Assembly (NCBI GenBank): GCA_027605045.1
Contig: JAQFWX010000004.1
Coordinates: 1,116,001 to 1,180,000 of the forward strand
Source of the DNA: Phallus indusiatus
Taxonomy: Eukaryota > Basidiomycota > Agaricomycetes > Phallales > Phallaceae
Direction: 5' to 3'
Length of the DNA: 64,000 nt
The notes beneath the pieces were generated by a model that saw only the letters and a program-made list of their open reading frames with translations, made no database searches and was not told the origin of the DNA. The translations under genes and the position numbers were made by a program. Below are positions 57,997 to 64,000 of this stretch, piece after piece (the stretch's first letter is position 1; each line of letters starts with the position of its first letter).

Positions 57997-58025
57997 GTAT
58001 TCTGGACGACCGTCGTCCAGAATAC
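57997..58025. repeat. Perfect 14-bp inverted repeat with 1-nt centre
   Basis: GTATTCTGGACGAC, one C, then its exact reverse complement. 33 bp further on, 58059-58067 (AGACTGCGT) pairs with 58081-58089 (ACGCAGTCT). Confidence 0.9.
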
Positions 58026-58675
58026 ACACCTATAGTACCCACGTGACACTATACTATTAGACTGCGTAACAGTTCACGTCACGCAGTCTTACAAGGTACT
58101 CTCACTATGAAATCTCTATCCCGCGAATACTGAGCAAACTTTCATAGGCATTTCCTAGTACTTCGAAGGACTTCAACACGGGAAGAATTTTTTTAATTAT
58201 TTTACGCTAAAACTATTATTTTTAATTAGTTAAATATTAATTTGTTTAATTCTCATTGGTCTTTTGGTGGCCGCGTCATCGTTGAAGGCCGCGTCATCGC
58301 TGAACAAACGCGTCATCGTCACATGACCTGTTCATCACGGTTTGTCACTGTGTCACCGCGTCACCCGCCACTCACGCCACTGCTGTCGTCGTCGTTGGAC
58401 ACAGCGACGATGATACCGCCCTTATTTCTCACTGTTTTCGGGCGGGTTTTTTTTCATTCACCATATTTGTTCTTTTTCCGCCTTCTTAATCTTTATTTAT
58501 GGGAAAAATCTCAATTCCTCGCCGTGTCTCGGGCACGATGACTGTTTTCATGCATCTCTTGTCTACCACCTTCATATGACATATACCCGGCACTTTTTTT
58601 CATTGTACCTACAGTGTATAAAGTGTAAAACGACATAGAAATGAAGGAATAAAGATTCCAAGCGTATTATCATTC

Positions 58676-60516
58676 CTATGCACTGGCAACATACTTCGAG
58701 CTGATGTTCTTTCTTGGTTTGGGTCGCTTTGCTGGTCTGGAATTGGGGCCATTATTTTCATCGTTGTCATTATCGTTGTCATCCTCATCCTCATCCTCAT
58801 CCTCATTATCTAGACCCTTGCGTTTTTTCCCTGCATCGCTCCTCTTTTTCCGCTTTCGTATCGGGACATCACCATTGGCAAGCCTCGTCAAATAATTCTC
58901 CTGCCATTCCTTCCACTCAGCCTCTGTCAGCTTTTTCCATGCACATTTGCCTTTCACAAGCGCGGCAATAACCAACTCCAACTCCTGAAGTCCAAGATTG
59001 CTTGGATCAAATGTTACGTCAGGCCAACCTTCCAACACAACGCCGTGCTGATTGACTACTAAACTCTCGTACTTCTTCCAGCTCATTTTCGCAGCAGAGT
59101 TGGTAATTTTAGCTATAGTGTAATCAGCGGAATAGAATAACATGTGCCTGTTAGTACTTACACAGGCCAGCCGCTACAAGTAATCGAATATGCTTTTTGA
59201 GGAGGGATCGTCGCTCATTGTCATTTTTTGCTAGACCTAATAATATTGTGATTAGATTGTAAAGAAAAGGGACGAACCCAAACCTCGAAGTCCAAGAACG
59301 GAAAATGCATCAAATTTCATGCAGAATTCTTCCACACTCATGCTGTCAGGGTACGTGCTAGGATCATAAGGGCTAATCTAGTATACTGCGCGTATAGTAT
59401 AGACGTATGTGTTAGTCTACGCGCTACCACATCCATCGTACGGTACCCGGTATGCCGGTCTGTATCTTTCCTCCCGTATTCTCCCGAATATCTCCCGTTT
59501 CTCCATTCACTTCATACTGTCACCATCTTCCTCTTTCTCATTGTTTCCTATTCGTCATCGACTACCTTCCTTCCTATTGGTAGATACAGCACCTGAGCGC
59601 TATTGGTTAGAGATAGCGTGTCATGTATATAAGTACATCTGTGCGTGCAAGAGTAGCTCCTTGCACTATTATAGATTGGACTACTGGGTTATAACGTCTG
59701 ATCCTTAAGTCTAAACCACCGAACGATCGTGTCCTTACACATGCACAGTATGGTCTCAATGAAAGATTGAGCGATGGAGTGAGCGTAATACGTGGGAGCA
59801 TTTGTATGTTGAGATGATGTGCGAGATGTCACAAAAAAAGACGCCATCTCACAGCAGACATCAAAATTCGTTAGCTAAGAATCACATCTGTCAGTCAGGA
59901 AATAGAAGCTATAAAACAACTGTACTTCTTCTCTAATATATTTTACTGTATTTTTGACGTCATGACCACGAGCGAACTTTTGTGTTTTGACACCTCGTAC
60001 TTTGTATGCATTGACCTCTTCAAGGCACTTCTTCATTAGTTCAAGGTCCTCGTTGGACACATCAGCGCATGATCGAGCTTGTTTCGCTATTTGCTGAAGT
60101 TCTTGTAAATTTTTTTTTTCTCCAGGTGGAAGTTCTGAGAAGAAAAGGTCAGAAGTCAGAACTGTGAAAGCAAAATAAAATATATACCCACCTTCGTTAA
60201 TTTTTAAGGATTGCATATGAAGAAGCGCATTCCATTTATTCACTGCACGTTGCTTCTTGGTGTACCGAGGCAGTCGCTGGAGTTGCGCACGCATCCACGA
60301 AGGCTTTTTGCCATGTCGAATGGCTAGAGACGTAGCTGAAATATCATGTTTTTCCCATTCTTTCTCTATGTCTTTCTGCAAGTCCAATGCCTTTTTTTTG
60401 GCGACCTTCGCCATTTGGCTACGCTCAGCAGCTGACATGGAGCGGTAGGTTCGTTTGCTTCGTTCTACAAGCCGTCGTTTGAGCCTTGCAACATGAGAAC
60501 AGGCTTGCGCATCCAT
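58676..60516 (-). pseudogene. Unknown gene 1, interrupted by a solo LTR
   Basis: Segments 60192-60516, 59926-60134, 59740-59874, then after the solo LTR 59343 downward through further introns to the stop at 58676. The encoded protein begins with basic helices (ARLKRRLVERSKRTYRSMSA; RYTKKQRAVNKWNALLHMQS), then SCADVSNEDLELMKKCLEEV and DVKNTVKYIREE, and ends with KMSWKKYESLVVNQHGVVLE, TFDPSNLGLQELELVIAAL, CAWKKLTEAEWKEWQENY and an Arg/Lys-rich then Asp/Glu-rich tail. I recall this type as a multi-copy hypothetical family in mushroom genomes, without known function. Splice sites are good and the frame is open on both sides of the LTR. As it stands the message is broken. Confidence 0.7.
59344..59739 (+). 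repeat. Solo LTR, family B, copy 1
   Basis: 396 bp, TGTCAGGG...CCTTACA, flanked by perfect TSD CATGC (59339-59343, 59740-59744). TATA-like GTATATAAG near 59625 gives plus orientation. Inserted in an exon of unknown gene 1. Confidence 0.93.
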
Positions 60517-61117
60517 AGCTGAGAAGAGAAATAGAAAGAGGGGGGTAAAGAAATGTTTTAAGCGATATTTGTTGAAAAAAAATTCCATTTTTCGAGGACC
60601 ATTCAATTGAGCTGAATAATCACGGTTAAAAGCACGGTGAAAATCATAAAAATAATCACGGTATATGTATAGTTGCTTACGGAATATATATAGCTGATGA
60701 AATCATGTACACACGGAGAAAAAACAAAAAAAAACAAAAAAAGGAGTTTCTCATCGACATAGATTAACACCAATAACACTTGAATGATGACCGTGTTCAT
60801 TAGCCTTCATCTGATGATGATAGGTCTAACGCTGTTGGATCCTTCGCCAAACGATCTAGTAATTCTGTGATCTTTCTGATATTAGCATTTTGATGCTCCT
60901 GTGTAATTGTGAGCGATTGCGTCGTAGTTACCCGCTGTCTCCTTGATTGATGGCCTTGGGAATGGTCAGTGTCAGCATGGAAGGTATTCCTTCCAGAACC
61001 GGAAGCTCCCGGTGTCTTCGGGTCATCTTTACCACCATGCGTATTACTTCTCTTTGTGCGAGGAGTCCTGTCATTAGGTACAGGATGAGGACCGGCACTC
61101 TTTGAACTCGGTGTGTG

Positions 61118-61516
61118 TGTCAGGGTACGCTACCGCGTCCCCTTATTTTTCCTCATTTATTATCATCGGTATATATTCCCCTCTACTTTATTGACATTTC
61201 CCATATATTACCTCCACCCTCCGTTTGCTCCCTCTGTCTCTATTCCACTTTCTCTGCTTGCACGCGTCGCGTGCTCGTACCCGGCGTGACGCCTACGGCG
61301 TCACGTCGCTTATGTTCGGTTTGGGCGTCTGGCACTTAGCTGTGTCAGGGCCGCACGCCGCGCTATCGTTTTTCATGTATATAGTCGCTGTCCCTAGAGT
61401 GAGGGTCCCTAAGCTTGTTCTCTTAGGATCCCCTCCCTCTAGGTGAGTAGTTAGTTCTCCCCAATATATTTATCTTAGGATCCCCTCCCTCTAGTGTGAG
61501 CTGAGTAGCCCTAACA
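61118..61516 (+). repeat. Solo LTR, family A, copy 1
   Basis: 399 bp, TGTCAGGG...CCCTAACA, TSD GTGTG on both sides. Related to the gypsy LTR at 38166: same ends pattern, same AAGCTTGTTCT (61411-61421) downstream of a TATATA, same CCCTCTAGGTGAG repeats. Lies in exon 3 of unknown gene 2. Confidence 0.93.
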
Positions 61517-62031
61517 GTGTGTGGGGTTGATGGAGGGGAGAAATTGTTGGATTTTATAGATGGGGAATCATGGGATGTTGAGCGATTGGACGATTCGAGA
61601 TCAAAAGAGTGCAGCGATTGGGAGATAGGGAAGGAGGATGATGACATGGTAGTAGAAGGCGAAGACGGGGATGGAGCCGAATCTGGTGCAGTCTCAAAAG
61701 AACGGGGTATTGGCATTGATCTTGGTTGATTTGTATTTGTAAACGTAGGTGGTGGTATGGGTGAATCAGGTGGATCATTGCGCCATCTGTATGAAGATTG
61801 GTTTGGCGTTGGACTTATGATATCTTCAGTTGGATCAATGGGAATAATTGGCTGAAAACAAATTGTTTCATCAATTAGCAATGAGAAGAGATACTGTGAA
61901 CGTACATGATCAGGGCTGAAATGAGCACACTTCGGGAAATTCTGCAGATGTACTAGCAGGTGCCGTGCAAGTTCCTGATAAGTTCTCTCCATAATCTTCG
62001 TTACCTCCGGAAGATGTCTGAAAGTGCGGGG

Positions 62032-62425
62032 TGTCAGGGTACGTGCTAGGACCATAAGGGCTAATCTAGTATACTGTGCGTATAGTATAGACGTATATGC
62101 TGACCTCCGCGTTATCATATCCATCGTACGGTACCCGGTATGCCGGTCCGTATTATCCTCCCGTATTCTCCCATACTTTCCCCGTTTCTCCGTATGCTCC
62201 ATACTGTCACATCTTCCTTTCTACTCATGTTTCTCTTACGTCATCGACTGCCTTCCTTCCTATTGGTAGATATAGCACCTGAGCGCTATTGGTAGAGATA
62301 GCCCACTCATGTATATATATACAGCTGTGCGCGCAAGAGTAGCTCCTTGCGTTATTATAGATTGGACTACTGGGTTATAGTGTCTGATCCTTAAGTCTCA
62401 ACCGCTGAACGATCGTGTCCTTACA
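62032..62425 (+). repeat. Solo LTR, family B, copy 2
   Basis: 394 bp, clearly the same family as 59344-59739 with scattered differences. TSD CGGGG on both sides. Lies in exon 2 of unknown gene 2. Confidence 0.93.
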
Positions 62426-62753
62426 CGGGGAACGTTGTAGTAGATGTTGTCATTCAGAACATTATGGGTGGAAAGATGGCGAGTGGGGTTAGATTCGGGT
62501 TTGATCTCTATAACAATGGTGATTGTGTCTTCATAGCGTTCTTTATACTTAGCCTGAATAAATTCGAAAATCAGCAGGTGAAAAAGGATGTGAATAAACC
62601 CACCAATCCCTGCAGAAACTTTGATGTACATTCACGCTGAGCCTTACGGTCATTGGTGTTAGTAATGAAGGCCGGATGAACATATGGCGAGTCTTCAAAA
62701 TCGAGCTGATCTCTGCTCATTTTCTGAAGTATCTGAAGAAAATGCAGGCTGTT

Positions 62754-63148
62754 TGTCAGGGTACGCTACCGCGTCCCCTCATTTTCCTTATTTATTATCA
62801 TCGGTATATATTTATTTCTATTCCATTTACATTTCCCGTCCATTACTTTCACTTTCCGTTTCCTTGTTCCGTCTCTATTTCACTTTCTCTGCTCGCGCGC
62901 GTCGCGCGCTCGTACCCGGCGTGATGCCCGTGACATCACGTCGCTTAGGCTCGGTTCGAGCGCCTAGCACTTAGCTGTGTCAGGGCCGCACGCCGCGCTA
63001 TCGTTTTTCATGTATATAGTCGCTATCCCTAGAGTGAGGGTCCCTAAGCTTGTTCTCTTAGGATCCCCTCCCTCTAGGTGAGTAGTTAGTCTTTCCTTCA
63101 ATATATTTTCTTAGGATCCCCTCCCTCTAGTGTGAGCTGAGTAGCCCT
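62754..63148 (+). repeat. Solo LTR, family A, copy 2
   Basis: 395 bp, same family as 61118-61516. TSD CTGTT on both sides. Carries AAGCTTGTTCT at 63046-63056. Lies in exon 1 of unknown gene 2. Confidence 0.93.
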
Positions 63149-63253
63149 AACACTGTTTGCCTCTGACAACGTGTGTAAGGATAATGACTGGACTGATTTG
63201 GATTCCCATGTTGATTTTGGTGGTGGCGGTGGCTGACTTTGATATCTGGGCAT

Positions 63254-64000
63254 AGTACGAGGGTGACAGGGTGATACAGAAAAAGTTTCGTGAAATGTCA
63301 CATGCATGTCACACAAACGGCTGTCATAACGATCAGTCTTTGACGTCGTATGTCTGTCTTTTTATTTCAAGATATACTGTGTGATTTGCTGAGCATTTTA
63401 TGTTTCGTTTTTATTTTTATTTTCCGTGCCAGGAGAGTATAAAGAATATACTCATATAGTTCTTAATGGTCTTCGCAAGGGTCAAATCTTCACTAACATA
63501 GAAATTTTTGTATTTCCCTTATTGTTGTATCTTAATAATAAATTTTCTACATATGAAACTTTCATGATAATGAAAAATGACTGTAAAAACATCTACTATC
63601 AATATACCAACTATCAGAGTGCAATACAATATAAGCAAGCTGCAGCGAATAAAGAACATACTTGTACTCAAGTAATGTAATGAAAAAAAATGAGAAAAAA
63701 ATCACATCTAAATTCATGACCAACTATGAATTTTTAAGTTGTGAATTTGCGTTTCACAGCTTGAATAGTAGCAGGATTAGTTGACGTCAGAAGAGTCAGA
63801 AGAGAATGTGATGTTTCAGGCTATAACCCATTGACGGTGTACATGACACTACTTTGCGTAGTTACAGGGAATGATGGAAATCCAGCTAAGAATGAACAAT
63901 ATTTCTCAATAGCTGATAATAGGAAATGAGCTTAAATTTACTTGATGCTTATTGCTTCAAGTTCACGTCTCGAGCTCAGTGTGCTGGTTAATCAAGTTCA
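63254..64000. other. Right edge, no gene assigned
   Basis: A/T-rich; a plus-strand frame at 63426-63680 encodes an 84-residue Lys/Tyr/Asn-rich string with no recognisable feature. Probably promoter of unknown gene 2 and flanking DNA. Confidence 0.4.

Larger units (their letters stand above)
57048..58675. other. Intergenic region with repeats and palindromes
   Basis: 1.6 kb without a credible gene. It contains a 12-bp tandem repeat (57711-57746), a perfect palindrome (57997-58025), a second inverted repeat (58059-58089) and three GCGTCATCG copies at about 58272-58318. Confidence 0.55.
60800..63253 (-). pseudogene. Unknown gene 2, interrupted by three solo LTRs
   Basis: Starts MPRYQSQPPPPPKSTW at 63253 and stops at 60800 (LLDRLAKDPTALDL, SSSDEG). 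Coding parts: 63149-63253, 62604-62753, 62426-62553, 61906-62031, 61517-61851, 60800-61117, with introns at 62554-62603 and 61852-61905. The three gaps that are not introns are solo LTRs, each with its own target duplication. On paper the frame continues through every LTR site. Features: SPYVHPAFITNTNDRKAQRE, YEDTITIVIEIKPESNPTRH, TFRHLPEVTKIMERTYQELA, then a long Pro/Ser-rich region. No known domain recognised; the VIEIKPE strand faintly recalls nuclease cores but this is not evidence. It lies 284 nt upstream of gene 1 on the same strand. Confidence 0.7.

Noticed and set aside
63426..63680. 84-codon frame at the right edge
   Set aside because: Lys/Asn/Tyr-rich, as expected by chance in A/T-rich DNA.

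Overview
This window looks like genomic DNA from a mushroom-forming or related basidiomycete. Most genes carry many short GT-AG introns of about 45-70 nt, some exons are tiny (14-25 nt), genes lie close together on both strands, and the proteins are typical of fungi (a VelB-type velvet factor, a Whi3/Scw1-type RNA-binding protein, an Mss1-type mitochondrial GTPase, and Tf1/sushi-like chromoviruses). The species cannot be told from sequence alone. Exon boundaries were worked out by hand from reading frames, GT/AG signals and family knowledge; no alignment was run.

Layout. 1-35640 and 45860-57050 are ordinary housekeeping DNA. In order: the 3' end of an unknown gene; a CDF zinc transporter; an MDR-family reductase with a disordered N-terminus; the NUG1/nucleostemin ribosome-export GTPase; a DUF2009/UPF0652 protein with a B-box-like finger; complex I subunit NDUFS8; prefoldin subunit 2; a coiled-coil protein resembling INO80 subunit F; complex I subunit NDUFA13/GRIM-19; a mitochondrial HMG-box protein; two tandem GNAT acetyltransferases; an intronless PPR protein; a VelB-like velvet regulator; an Arf GAP; a small His-rich tail-anchored protein; and a Whi3-like RNA-binding protein. 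Beyond the transposon block come a Ca2+/cation exchanger, PP4 regulatory subunit 3 (Psy2/SMEK), acyl-protein thioesterase, an MnmE/Mss1 tRNA-modification GTPase and IMP dehydrogenase.

35647-45854 is a young nested transposon. A Ty1/copia element (minus strand, 186-bp LTRs that look identical, TSD TCATT) is split in its pol gene by a Ty3/gypsy chromovirus (plus strand, 351-bp LTRs that look identical, TSD TGGAG). The chromovirus has a perfect 11-nt complement between its putative transcript start and the site just inside its 5' LTR. This is the signature of Tf1-style self-priming. Its pol carries one in-frame stop and an out-of-frame chromodomain.

58676-63253 holds two co-directional genes of unknown function. 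They are broken by four solo LTRs of two families, one in the first gene and three in the second. Each LTR has a perfect 5-bp target duplication, and all four lie in the same orientation. Taking out the LTRs on paper leaves continuous reading frames, so the insertions look recent. One of the LTR families carries the same self-primer sequence as the intact chromovirus, which suggests a common lineage active in this genome.
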